From the NCBI GenBank assembly GCA_002315655.1, contig DCHO01000082.1, positions 42,068-91,064 of the forward strand: a stretch of DNA of 48,997 nucleotides, read 5' to 3'. A program made the position numbers and the translations under genes. Shown here in pieces: positions 7,566 to 14,657 of the stretch. Under the pieces are notes generated by a model. The model saw nothing but the letters and a program-made list of their open reading frames with translations, was not told the origin of the DNA and did not search any database. This stretch comes from Christensenella sp. UBA1750 (lineage in GTDB: Bacteria; Bacillota; Clostridia; Christensenellales; UBA1750). Every line of letters starts with the position of its first letter. Position 1 is the stretch's first letter.

Positions 7566-9323
7566 ATGGCGGGCAGATATCCAAGCGAATGGATTGACGA
7601 TGTGCGGGATCGCTCCGACATCGTTTCAGTCATTTCCGAATATATGACCCTGACGAAAAAAGGGTCAAAATATTGGGGACTGTGCCCTTTTCACGGCGAA
7701 AAGACCCCCTCCTTCTCTGTTGATTCCGAAAAACAGATGTACTACTGCTTCGGCTGTCATGTAGGCGGCAACGTCGTAACCTTCCTGATGAATCAGGAAC
7801 ACATGGAGTTCACCGAGGCCATCGAACATCTTGCGGAAAAGGCGCACATCCCGATTCCCGAAAAGAAGGGCTTCTCCGACGAAAGCCCCAAGAGGGACAA
7901 GGATCGGCTCTACGCCGCGCTGACCGCAGCGGCTAAATTCTACAACAAGACCCTCTACACCGAGGAAGGCGCAGCATCTCTGGAATACCTGCACAATCGC
8001 GGCATTCGGGACAATGTCATCCGCCACTTCGGTCTGGGCAGCACGGCCAAGGGCTGGACAAGCCTTTATGACGCGCTGACGCAGGAGGGCTTTACGAAGG
8101 AAGAGCTCATCGACTGCAACCTCGTTCTGGAACGGGGCGGCAAGCTCTTTGATGCCTTCCGTGACCGGGTGATGTTCCCCATCTTCGACCCCCGGGGGCG
8201 CGTAATCGCCTTCGGCGGCAGAGTGCTGGGCGACGGACAACCCAAATACTTAAATTCCTCCGACACCCCGGTCTTCAACAAACGCCGGAACTGTTACGGC
8301 CTAAATTTTCTCAAAGGCGGCAAGCGCGAGTTTATCCGACTGGTGGAAGGCTATATGGATGTAGTTTCCCTCTACCAGCACGGCGTGGACGGCTGCATCG
8401 CCACGTTGGGCACCGCGCTCACCAACGAGCAGATTCGTCTGATGAAGCGCTACGCCCCGCAGATCATCATCACCTACGACGGCGACGGTGCCGGGCAGCG
8501 CGCCATTCAACGAGGGCTTGACCTCTTTGAGCAGGAAAATGTTCCCGCCCGGGTCACGGTGGTGCCGGATAAGATGGACCCGGACGAATATGTCCGCGCC
8601 AAGGGCGGCGATGCCTTGGGTGAATTGGGCAGCATTGACCCTACGACCTACCGGCTCAACGTGCTTGCGGATTCCCACGATTTAAGCAAGGAAGAAGAAC
8701 GTTCCAAATACGCCATAGAAGCCGCGCAGGTGCTCCGCAGACTGGACAACCCGGTGGAAATTCAGCGGTTCATCAAACGGCTCACACTGGAAACCGGCTT
8801 TGACGAAGAAACGCTGAACGAGCAGGTCGGGCGGCACAGGGCAGCCCCCGCAAAGACCGAACCGCAGGTCGATCTGCGCACCTATTCCGGCGGCACAGGC
8901 ACAAAACCCGATGATGCCTATGTGAAGGCGCAAAAGGAGCTTATCTCCATGCTGGCTTCCGGCATCCCGGTGCCAAAGGACATTCTCAAGGAGGACGATT
9001 TCGCCGACCCGCACTGCAAGGCGATGGCGCAGGTATTGCTCTCCGGCGGCGGTCTGAACGGCTTGCAGAATCTGATGGACAATACGGAAGATGTGGAATT
9101 GAAAAACACCATCTCCTCTGTCTCCATGATTGATCGTCAGTATGACAAGGACACACAGGTCAAATTGATGATGGACTGCATTACGCAATTACGGATTCAG
9201 CGAATCAATCAGCAGATTAACGAACTGACCGAAGAAGCGAAAGTCTCACCCAATTTAGATACTCTGTCCTCGATTACTCGGCTCACAAACCAAAAGAACG
9301 AGTTAATGAAAAAGTATCACTAA
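7566..9323 (+). CDS. dnaG: DNA primase
   Basis: DnaG makes the RNA primers used at the replication fork. All three parts are present: the N-terminal zinc ribbon with CPFH (Cys40, His43) and CFGC (Cys61, Cys64); the TOPRIM catalytic core with VEGYMDV (Glu near residue 261) and TYDGDGAGQ (near 303); and a C-terminal helicase-binding region. Length is 585 residues. ATG 7566 follows GGAGG at 7555-7559; the frame is open upstream to 7464, but the primase family starts close to the DVRDRSDIVSVI stretch, as here. rpoD follows, forming the core of the macromolecular synthesis operon. Confidence 0.95.
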   Translation: MAGRYPSEWIDDVRDRSDIVSVISEYMTLTKKGSKYWGLCPFHGEKTPSFSVDSEKQMYYCFGCHVGGNVVTFLMNQEHMEFTEAIEHLAEKAHIPIPEKKGFSDESPKRDKDRLYAALTAAAKFYNKTLYTEEGAASLEYLHNRGIRDNVIRHFGLGSTAKGWTSLYDALTQEGFTKEELIDCNLVLERGGKLFDAFRDRVMFPIFDPRGRVIAFGGRVLGDGQPKYLNSSDTPVFNKRRNCYGLNFLKGGKREFIRLVEGYMDVVSLYQHGVDGCIATLGTALTNEQIRLMKRYAPQIIITYDGDGAGQRAIQRGLDLFEQENVPARVTVVPDKMDPDEYVRAKGGDALGELGSIDPTTYRLNVLADSHDLSKEEERSKYAIEAAQVLRRLDNPVEIQRFIKRLTLETGFDEETLNEQVGRHRAAPAKTEPQVDLRTYSGGTGTKPDDAYVKAQKELISMLASGIPVPKDILKEDDFADPHCKAMAQVLLSGGGLNGLQNLMDNTEDVELKNTISSVSMIDRQYDKDTQVKLMMDCITQLRIQRINQQINELTEEAKVSPNLDTLSSITRLTNQKNELMKKYH

Positions 9324-9346
9324 TTGTTAGTGTTTGTTTTTACGGG

Positions 9347-9368
9347 CTTCACCGCATTTTAGGTGAAG
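9347..9368 (+). repeat. Hairpin in the rpoD leader
   Basis: CTTCACC (9347-9353) and GGTGAAG (9362-9368) form a perfect seven-base stem with an eight-base loop in the 73 bases between dnaG and rpoD. The T run lies before, not after, the stem, so it is not a plus-strand terminator. It may be an RNA processing or stability element. Confidence 0.45.
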
Positions 9369-9396
9369 GGTGGTTTACCGAAAGGAGTGTACCCCA

Positions 9397-10569
9397 TTGT
9401 CCAACATGGATGAACAGAAAAAGCGCATTTTAGCATTGATCGAGAAGGGCAAAAAGGAAGGTTCTCTGACTCAGAAAGAAATTTCCGAGTCCTTATCCGA
9501 TCTGCAGATTTCCCCGGACGCATACGAAGAAATTCTCGATCAGTTTGAAGCGCTCGGCATCGAGCTCATCACCGCTGATGAGCCGGAGGACGCTGTACCC
9601 GAGATCAACGCCGATCTTTCCGAGGATATTCTGACCGACCTCGGCGATGAGCTGCAGGACGACGAGCTCATCATGGAGGAAGCCGGAAACAATGAGGAAT
9701 TTTCCGCCGAGACCGAAGATCTGTCCGTTCCCGAAGGCATTTCCACCGACGACCCCGTAAGAATGTATCTGAAGGAGATCGGCAAAGTGCCGCTTCTCAC
9801 CGCTGAAGAAGAGTTGGAAATTGCCAAGCGCATGGCAGAGGGCGACGAAGCCGCCCGTGAAAAGCTCTCCGAGAGCAACCTGAGACTGGTCGTTTCCATC
9901 GCCAAACGATATGTCGGGCGCGGGATGCAGTTCTTAGACCTCATTCAGGAGGGCAATCTGGGGCTCATCAAGGCCGTTGAAAAGTTCGACTACTCCAAGG
10001 GCTACAAGTTCTCCACCTACGCAACCTGGTGGATTCGTCAGGCCATAACAAGAGCCATTGCCGATCAGGCACGCACCATCCGTATCCCCGTGCATATGGT
10101 CGAGACCATCAACAAGCTCATTCGCGTGTCCCGCCAGCTACTGCAGGAATACGGGCGCGAACCCACCCCCGAAGAAATTGCCAACGAGATGGGCATTTCC
10201 GAAGAAAAGGTGCGCGAGATCACAAAGATCGCGCAGGAGCCTGTGTCGCTGGAAACCCCCATCGGTGAGGAAGAAGACAGCCACTTGGGCGACTTCATCC
10301 CCGATGACGACATTCCCGCCCCCGCCGAGGCTGCCGCTTATACCATGCTCAAGGAGCAACTCAACGACGTGCTGGACACCCTGACCCCCCGGGAGGAAAA
10401 GGTGCTCCGCCTGCGCTTCGGGCTGGACGACGGGCGTTCCCGCACGTTGGAAGAAGTGGGCAAGGAGTTCAACGTGACACGCGAGCGCATCCGTCAGATC
10501 GAGGCCAAGGCGCTCCGCAAGCTGCGCCATCCCTCCCGCTCCAAAAAGCTCAAGGATTTTATGGAATAG
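9397..10569 (+). CDS. rpoD: RNA polymerase primary sigma factor
   Basis: The housekeeping sigma-70 (SigA). Region 1.1 (about residues 1-55) is followed by an acidic linker; region 1.2 begins at DPVRMYLKEIGKVPLL; region 2 contains LIQEGNLGLIKAVEKFD and the -10 reading helix near YATWWIRQAITRAI; region 3 starts near RIPVHMVETINK; and region 4 ends with the helix-turn-helix NVTRERIRQIEAKALRKLR. Length, 390 residues, is typical for clostridial SigA. The start is probably TTG 9397: AAAGGAG at 9381-9387 is nine bases upstream, while the first ATG (9406) is 18 bases away and GTG 9370 has a poorer site. A strong terminator follows. Confidence 0.95.
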   Translation: MSNMDEQKKRILALIEKGKKEGSLTQKEISESLSDLQISPDAYEEILDQFEALGIELITADEPEDAVPEINADLSEDILTDLGDELQDDELIMEEAGNNEEFSAETEDLSVPEGISTDDPVRMYLKEIGKVPLLTAEEELEIAKRMAEGDEAAREKLSESNLRLVVSIAKRYVGRGMQFLDLIQEGNLGLIKAVEKFDYSKGYKFSTYATWWIRQAITRAIADQARTIRIPVHMVETINKLIRVSRQLLQEYGREPTPEEIANEMGISEEKVREITKIAQEPVSLETPIGEEEDSHLGDFIPDDDIPAPAEAAAYTMLKEQLNDVLDTLTPREEKVLRLRFGLDDGRSRTLEEVGKEFNVTRERIRQIEAKALRKLRHPSRSKKLKDFME

Positions 10570-10575
10570 AATAAA

Positions 10576-10607
10576 CTCCCCACCCGTTCATGCGGATGGG
10601 GGTTTTT
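10576..10607 (+). terminator. Terminator after rpoD
   Basis: AACTCCCCACCCG pairs with CGGATGGGGGTT around a short loop, followed by TTTTTCTC. It separates the dnaG-rpoD unit from trmK, although trmK begins only 16 bases later. Confidence 0.85.
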
Positions 10608-10622
10608 CTCATAAGAGGTTTT

Positions 10623-11294
10623 ATGGTACATTTAGACGAACGCTTATCTACTGCAGAACAGCTAATCGGAAAATGCAAAAGGCTTGTGGACATCGGCTCA
10701 AACCACGGCTTTCTGCCGGTGCATCTGCTGCAAAGCGGCCTGTGTGAAAATGCCCTGCTCTGCGACATCAGCGCGGACGCACTCTCGCGGGCACAAATCC
10801 TTGTGGAGAAAACCGACTTGCAGGAAAAGGTAGAATTTGCCGTAACCGACGGGCTGAACGGGATTGCCTTGCAGGATGGGGATGCAGTTTCTATCTGCGG
10901 CATGGGTGCCCGCACCATCGCGCATATTCTGAACCGCGCTCTCCCCTGCCCCGTGGTTTTGCAGGCGAATGTGGAGCTGAAATTCCTGCGGCGGCACATT
11001 GAAAGCATCGGGATGCACATTGCGGACGAAGCCATTGCCTTTGCTACCGGGCGTTATTATGTGCTTCTGCGTGCCGAGTCGGGGCAGGCAGAACCCATGA
11101 GCGACTACGAAGCGCACATCGGCCCCATACTTTTACGGAAGAATCCACCGCTTTTTAAGGATTATCTTCTGTGGCGCAAAGGCGTGACGGGGCGGGCACT
11201 GGAAGGCACAAAAGACGGCAGCGACTTTGAGCGCATGAACATCGCCCGGCAGGAATACGAAGACGTGCTGCGGGCATTGGAGGAAACAAAATGA
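10623..11294 (+). CDS. trmK: tRNA (adenine(22)-N1)-methyltransferase TrmK
   Basis: A 223-residue SAM-dependent methyltransferase that modifies A22 in the D-loop of tRNA. The SAM motif is LVDIGSNHGFLPVHLL, followed by CDISADALSRA and CGMGARTIAHIL, all characteristic of the TrmK/YqfN family. ATG 10623 is used because AAGAGG lies just upstream and the family begins LDERLSTAEQLI; the frame extends further up only into the rpoD terminator. It overlaps the next gene by four bases (ATGA), and the same pair follows sigA in Bacillus (yqfN-yqfO). Confidence 0.9.
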   Translation: MVHLDERLSTAEQLIGKCKRLVDIGSNHGFLPVHLLQSGLCENALLCDISADALSRAQILVEKTDLQEKVEFAVTDGLNGIALQDGDAVSICGMGARTIAHILNRALPCPVVLQANVELKFLRRHIESIGMHIADEAIAFATGRYYVLLRAESGQAEPMSDYEAHIGPILLRKNPPLFKDYLLWRKGVTGRALEGTKDGSDFERMNIARQEYEDVLRALEETK

Positions 11295-12013
11295 TAATCA
11301 AAGATTTCATGAACATTATGCAGAACATCGCGCCCATTGAGACTGCCGAGCCGTGGGACAATGTGGGGCTGCTGGTTGGGAATCCCGAAACAGAGCTTCA
11401 AAAGGTGCTGATGACGGTTAATGTGACCCCAGCCGTGATCGCGGAAGCCGTGCGCATCGGCGCGAACTGTATCCTTTCCCACCATCCCCTACTCTTTTCC
11501 GGCACAAAAGCCGTCCGTGCGGACGATTACGAAGGCCGCCTTATCACTTCCCTCATCAAGAATGACATTGCCCTTTACGCGGCGCACACCAACCTGGATG
11601 CAGCCGAAGGCGGCGTCAACGACTGCCTTGCGCAGAAGCTCGATCTGACCGTAACGGAAAAAACGCCGTATCTGCGTGTGGGCACGGTGCGCAGACAGAC
11701 CGTGGGTGACCTTCTGCTCACCGTCAAGGAGTTCATCAACCCGCAAGCCGTGTTCTACGGCAGCATTGACCGGGAAATCACGAACATTGCCACAGCCGCC
11801 GGCGCGGGCGGCGAGTTTGCCAAGGAAGCTGCGGAAATGGGTGCGGAAGTGCTGGTCACGGGAGAAATGAAGCACCATGAGCGGCTGGAAGCACAGGCCT
11901 TGGGGCTTGATGTGATCCTCACCGGGCATGAGGAAAGCGAAAGGTGGGTTCTTGCACCATTGCAAAAGCGGTTGGAACAGCAGGGTGTCCCCTGCATTGT
12001 GACAAAAGTGTAA
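11291..12013 (+). CDS. Nif3-like dinuclear metal centre hexameric protein
   Basis: A 240-residue member of the NIF3/YqfO family in its short form, without the PII-like insertion found in some Bacillus members. Metal-site stretches are visible: LSHHPLLF, AAHTNLDAAEGG, TGEMKHHE and TGHEESER. Family proteins form a toroidal hexamer with two metals per subunit; the reaction is not settled (GTP cyclohydrolase I type 2 annotation is common but weakly supported). It is translationally coupled to trmK by a four-base overlap. Confidence 0.88.
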   Translation: MIIKDFMNIMQNIAPIETAEPWDNVGLLVGNPETELQKVLMTVNVTPAVIAEAVRIGANCILSHHPLLFSGTKAVRADDYEGRLITSLIKNDIALYAAHTNLDAAEGGVNDCLAQKLDLTVTEKTPYLRVGTVRRQTVGDLLLTVKEFINPQAVFYGSIDREITNIATAAGAGGEFAKEAAEMGAEVLVTGEMKHHERLEAQALGLDVILTGHEESERWVLAPLQKRLEQQGVPCIVTKV

Positions 12014-12033
12014 GGCTCTGTCACGCCTTTCGA

Positions 12034-12062
12034 TGGCAAAAGCATAAAATCTCCGCTACAAT
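12034..12062 (+). promoter_or_regulatory. Possible promoter of the 68-residue membrane protein
   Basis: TGGCAA (12034-12039), 17 bases, TACAAT (12057-12062). The -10 is good and the -35 is poor. It lies 31 bases before the start codon. Confidence 0.45.
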
Positions 12063-12093
12063 GTGGACAGAAAATGAAGCGGAGGGGATTTTA
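12045..12093 (+). promoter_or_regulatory. Hairpin that would sequester the start site of the small membrane protein
   Basis: TAAAATCTCCGCT (12045-12057) can pair with AGCGGAG (12078-12084) and ATTTTA (12088-12093), leaving GGG bulged. The 3' arm contains the ribosome binding site GGAGGGG and the A of the start codon. The putative -10 lies in the loop, so RNA started there would lack the 5' arm, whereas read-through RNA from nif3 would carry it. Confidence 0.5.
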
Positions 12094-12299
12094 TGCTGCG
12101 GTTACTTGCAAAAGGACTCATCATCCTGCTGGTGCTCGCCTTTTTAGGGTTCAGTACCCTGTGCGGTGCAATAAAGTTAGACGATTTCAAGGAGATTCTA
12201 AAGGACGGCAAAGCCTATTCCCGGATGCTGTCCGAGGACTTTGACGGGATGGTTGAGGATTTGAAGGAACAGGTTGAAATTCTTGAACAAAGCAAATAG
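12093..12299 (+). CDS. Small single-pass membrane protein of unknown function
   Basis: A 68-residue protein that is not recognised. Residues 4-27 form one membrane span (LLAKGLIILLVLAFLGFSTLC); the remaining 40 residues are charged and helical (KEILKDGKAYSRMLSED, then a KEQVEILEQSK end) and could form a short coiled coil. GGAGGGG lies six bases before ATG 12093. It sits between the trmK-nif3 pair and a bidirectional terminator, with a possible promoter of its own. The strong ribosome binding site and the membrane-helix layout support a real gene. Confidence 0.6.
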   Translation: MLRLLAKGLIILLVLAFLGFSTLCGAIKLDDFKEILKDGKAYSRMLSEDFDGMVEDLKEQVEILEQSK

Positions 12300-12302
12300 A
12301 GA

Positions 12303-12339
12303 AAGCCCGAATCGAGCGGAAAACGCCTGATTCGGGCTT
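12303..12339. terminator. Bidirectional terminator
   Basis: AAGCCCGAATC (12303-12313) and GATTCGGGCTT (12329-12339) form a perfect 11-base stem between convergent genes. T-rich tracts lie on the plus side (TCACTTTCATTTTT) and, more weakly, on the minus side (TTCTCTATTT). Confidence 0.85.
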
Positions 12340-12350
12340 CACTTTCATTT

Positions 12351-12866
12351 TTACGGGACGAACTCGACCTGCTTGTCGTCCACGTTGGGAATCTCCTTCC
12401 CGGAAAACTCCGCGAGAGAATCCGCCACAAGCTGATGATCCTGCACCTGGGTAAGCCCCGAGGTCATCACATAGCCAAAGGGCACGCCCTCTAAGTCATA
12501 AATCGGGAAGCAGCCGCCGCGCAGAGCGATGTTGCCTTGACTTTTTGCCCAGGGGAACTCGTCGAACCTTTCCGATGCTTCGATGGTCAGGTAATTGTAG
12601 AAGGAGCAATGCCCGGTGCGCTTGACGCCGTTCAGCTTCTTTTTCATCCACCAATCGTTCGACAGCGAAGCGCGACCCATCAGGTGATAGAACACGGTGA
12701 TGTCGTGAATGTCCACGCGCACGGACACCGGGCGGCCATAAATCTCCATGGTTCTGCGCTCAATGATGAGTGCCAGTTTCAGCGCGTCATCCTGTGAAAA
12801 GTCCGCAAAGCGCAGGATTTCCTCCTGCCGCTTCACCATCTCAATATATCTGCTGTAATCCGCCAT
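12351..12866 (-). CDS. Heme-degrading domain protein (DUF336/HbpS-GlcG family, UPF0303)
   Basis: A 171-residue protein of the Haem_degrading/GlcG-HbpS fold family. The pattern LALIIERRTMEIYGRPVSVRVDIHD near the N terminus and RGGCFPIYDLEGVPFGYVMTSGL in the second half (loop plus final strands) is characteristic of the UPF0303 group. Some family members bind heme or cobalamin or act as sensors; most are uncharacterised. Its ATG directly follows the stop of the Gfo/Idh gene with no spacer, and AGGAGGG inside the end of that gene is its ribosome binding site, so the two are co-transcribed. Confidence 0.8.
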   Translation of the reverse strand: MADYSRYIEMVKRQEEILRFADFSQDDALKLALIIERRTMEIYGRPVSVRVDIHDITVFYHLMGRASLSNDWWMKKKLNGVKRTGHCSFYNYLTIEASERFDEFPWAKSQGNIALRGGCFPIYDLEGVPFGYVMTSGLTQVQDHQLVADSLAEFSGKEIPNVDDKQVEFVP

Positions 12867-13820
12867 TTACTTGCCCTCCTGTGCCCGCAGCGCATGGATT
12901 TTGTCCATCACGCGCATCTCGCGCAGCGATTCTTCCTTGGTGACAAGCAGTTCCGCTTCGCCTAAGACGGCCTTGGAAAGATTATCCGCTTCCAGCGCAA
13001 AGGGAACGCACGCCTCCACGGGAATCTCCTTTCGACCTTCCCTGTTTTTAAGAATGAGCACATCCTTGTTGCCGGAGGGGAAATTGAGGATTTCCAATGT
13101 GCCTTCGGTTCCGACGATGAGGGCGCGCTGATCGCCCGCAGCATCGAACCAGCATTCCATGGTGGCCATGGCACCGGAGGGGAAGTGCATCCACACCGCC
13201 GTGCGCTCGTCGTAGCCCGTCTCCGTCATGGTAAAGCCCGCGTGGAGCCTATCAGGTTCGCCTAAGAACAACCCGATGAGGCTCACATCGTAGCAACCCA
13301 CATCGTACACCGCGCCGCCGCCCAAAGCGGGGTCCTGCCTTGCGGGGGAAGCCCAGTTGAGCGTGTAGCCGTGGTGGGCGTGCATCCCGCGCACCTGCCC
13401 TATGGCGCCGCTGTTCACGATTTCCATTGCCTTTGCGATCTTGTCCGTGTGTCGATACATGAAGGCCTCCATGAGCAGCACATGGTTCTCCTCCGCCGCG
13501 GCAAACATTTCCTCCGCTTCCGCCTCGTTCATGGCGATGGGCTTTTCGCACAGAACGTGCTTGCCGTGCTTCACGGCCTCGATTGCCCACTTTTTGTGTA
13601 CGCCGTTTGGCACAGGTATATAGACCGCCTGCACCTCCGGGTCGGAAAGCAGCGCTTCATAGGAGGAATAGTGTTTGACCTCGGGTGCCACATCGTCAGG
13701 CACCCCGCTTCTGGATGCGATGGCGTAAAGCTCGCTGTACTTAGCCTGTTTCAGCCCGGGAATCATCTGATTCCGCGCAATGGCGGCGTTACCTAAAATG
13801 CCCCACTTGATCTTTGTCAT
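12867..13820 (-). CDS. Gfo/Idh/MocA family NAD(P)-dependent oxidoreductase
   Basis: A 317-residue two-domain dehydrogenase. The N-terminal Rossmann domain starts WGILGNAAIARN and contains the family signature CEKPIA near residue 92; the C-terminal alpha/beta domain has GGGAVYDVGCYDVS, where the conserved Asp and the following residues form part of the active site. Members oxidise or reduce sugars, inositols and related compounds. It has its own strong promoter and is followed without a gap by the heme-degrading-domain gene. The substrate is unknown; trans-1,2-dihydrobenzenediol or glucose-fructose oxidoreductase-like annotation would be generic. Confidence 0.88.
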   Translation of the reverse strand: MTKIKWGILGNAAIARNQMIPGLKQAKYSELYAIASRSGVPDDVAPEVKHYSSYEALLSDPEVQAVYIPVPNGVHKKWAIEAVKHGKHVLCEKPIAMNEAEAEEMFAAAEENHVLLMEAFMYRHTDKIAKAMEIVNSGAIGQVRGMHAHHGYTLNWASPARQDPALGGGAVYDVGCYDVSLIGLFLGEPDRLHAGFTMTETGYDERTAVWMHFPSGAMATMECWFDAAGDQRALIVGTEGTLEILNFPSGNKDVLILKNREGRKEIPVEACVPFALEADNLSKAVLGEAELLVTKEESLREMRVMDKIHALRAQEGK

Positions 13821-13872
13821 GTTGTTCTGTCCCCTCTGTTTTCTTATTTCAGGAAACGACCTGTTTGTGTTA

Positions 13873-13901
13873 ATTTTAGTTTACGCATACAGGATTGTCA
13901 A
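13873..13901 (-). promoter_or_regulatory. Sigma-A promoter of the Gfo/Idh gene
   Basis: On the minus strand TTGACA (13901-13896), a 17-base spacer and TAAAAT (13878-13873). The match is close to consensus, 53 bases before the start codon; GAGGGG lies 10 bases before the ATG. Confidence 0.85.
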
Positions 13902-13937
13902 TCCACATTTTTTGCTTCTGTATCGCTTTATGAAGAT

Positions 13938-13969
13938 AGAAAAAAGCGATGCTATTTCCGGCACCGCTT
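13938..13969 (-). terminator. Terminator of the metK-recD2-comF operon
   Basis: On the minus strand AAGCGGTGC (13969-13961) pairs with GCATCGCTT (13952-13944), followed by a T run. It overlaps the comF stop codon. Confidence 0.85.
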
Positions 13970-14657
13970 AATCTTTGATTTTCTCTTTGTAATCCGGCTC
14001 CAAAATCGCATGGGCGGCGGTCACGACATAAACCGCCTTTGCGCCCATTTTCATCAGGGCTTGCGCACAGGCGTGAACCGTGGCGCCGGTGGTCATGAGG
14101 TCGTCCACCAACAACACGGTTTTGCCGGAAACATCGGATTTTCCGGGCAGAATCGCGCCCTCCATGTTTTCCATGCGCTGTTTCATGGAAAGTCCTACCT
14201 GTGACCTTGTGCCCCGCTTTTTGCGCAGAGCTTTTTTCTCCATGGGCAAATCCAGCAACGCCGCAACTCGGGAGGCCAGCTTTTCGGACTGGTTGTAGCC
14301 GCGCTTCCGCTCATACCGGGGCTCTGCGGGAACGGGTACCACGCAATCGCATTTCCAGTGGGCTTTCCTCACTTCCTCCGCCATTTTCCCGGCAAAGAAG
14401 CGCACCGGCAGATCGAACTGTCCTCGGAACTTCATCATCCGCAGTGCCTCGCGCACCTTATCTTCATAAACAAAGCAAGAAATGGCCCCCGTATACGGTG
14501 CATCCTTCGGAATCCTGCGGCTGCGGTAAGGCTCCATCTTCCCGATACATTCGGCACAGAAGCCTCCCTGCACCTGCTCTGCACTGCCGCAAAGCATACA
14601 GGTCACCTGCGGGAAGAAGAAATCCAGCAATCTGTCGCGCAGAACCAGCTTATTCAT
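13968..14657 (-). CDS. comFC: ComF family protein (amidophosphoribosyltransferase-like)
   Basis: A 229-residue member of the ComFC/GntX group. The N-terminal four-cysteine zinc ribbon is CMLCG (Cys20, Cys23) with CAEC further on, and the C-terminal phosphoribosyltransferase domain carries the PRPP loop LLVDDLMTTGAT. In competent bacteria ComFC takes part in handling incoming single-stranded DNA; in others it is linked to DNA repair or recombination. It overlaps the 3' end of recD2 by eight bases, with a ribosome binding site inside recD2, and it ends in a terminator. Confidence 0.88.
   Translation of the reverse strand: MNKLVLRDRLLDFFFPQVTCMLCGSAEQVQGGFCAECIGKMEPYRSRRIPKDAPYTGAISCFVYEDKVREALRMMKFRGQFDLPVRFFAGKMAEEVRKAHWKCDCVVPVPAEPRYERKRGYNQSEKLASRVAALLDLPMEKKALRKKRGTRSQVGLSMKQRMENMEGAILPGKSDVSGKTVLLVDDLMTTGATVHACAQALMKMGAKAVYVVTAAHAILEPDYKEKIKD

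Noticed and set aside
10590..10622. Earlier start for trmK at 10590
   Set aside because: It would translate through the rpoD terminator, and the family N terminus begins at LDERLSTAEQL just after ATG 10623.
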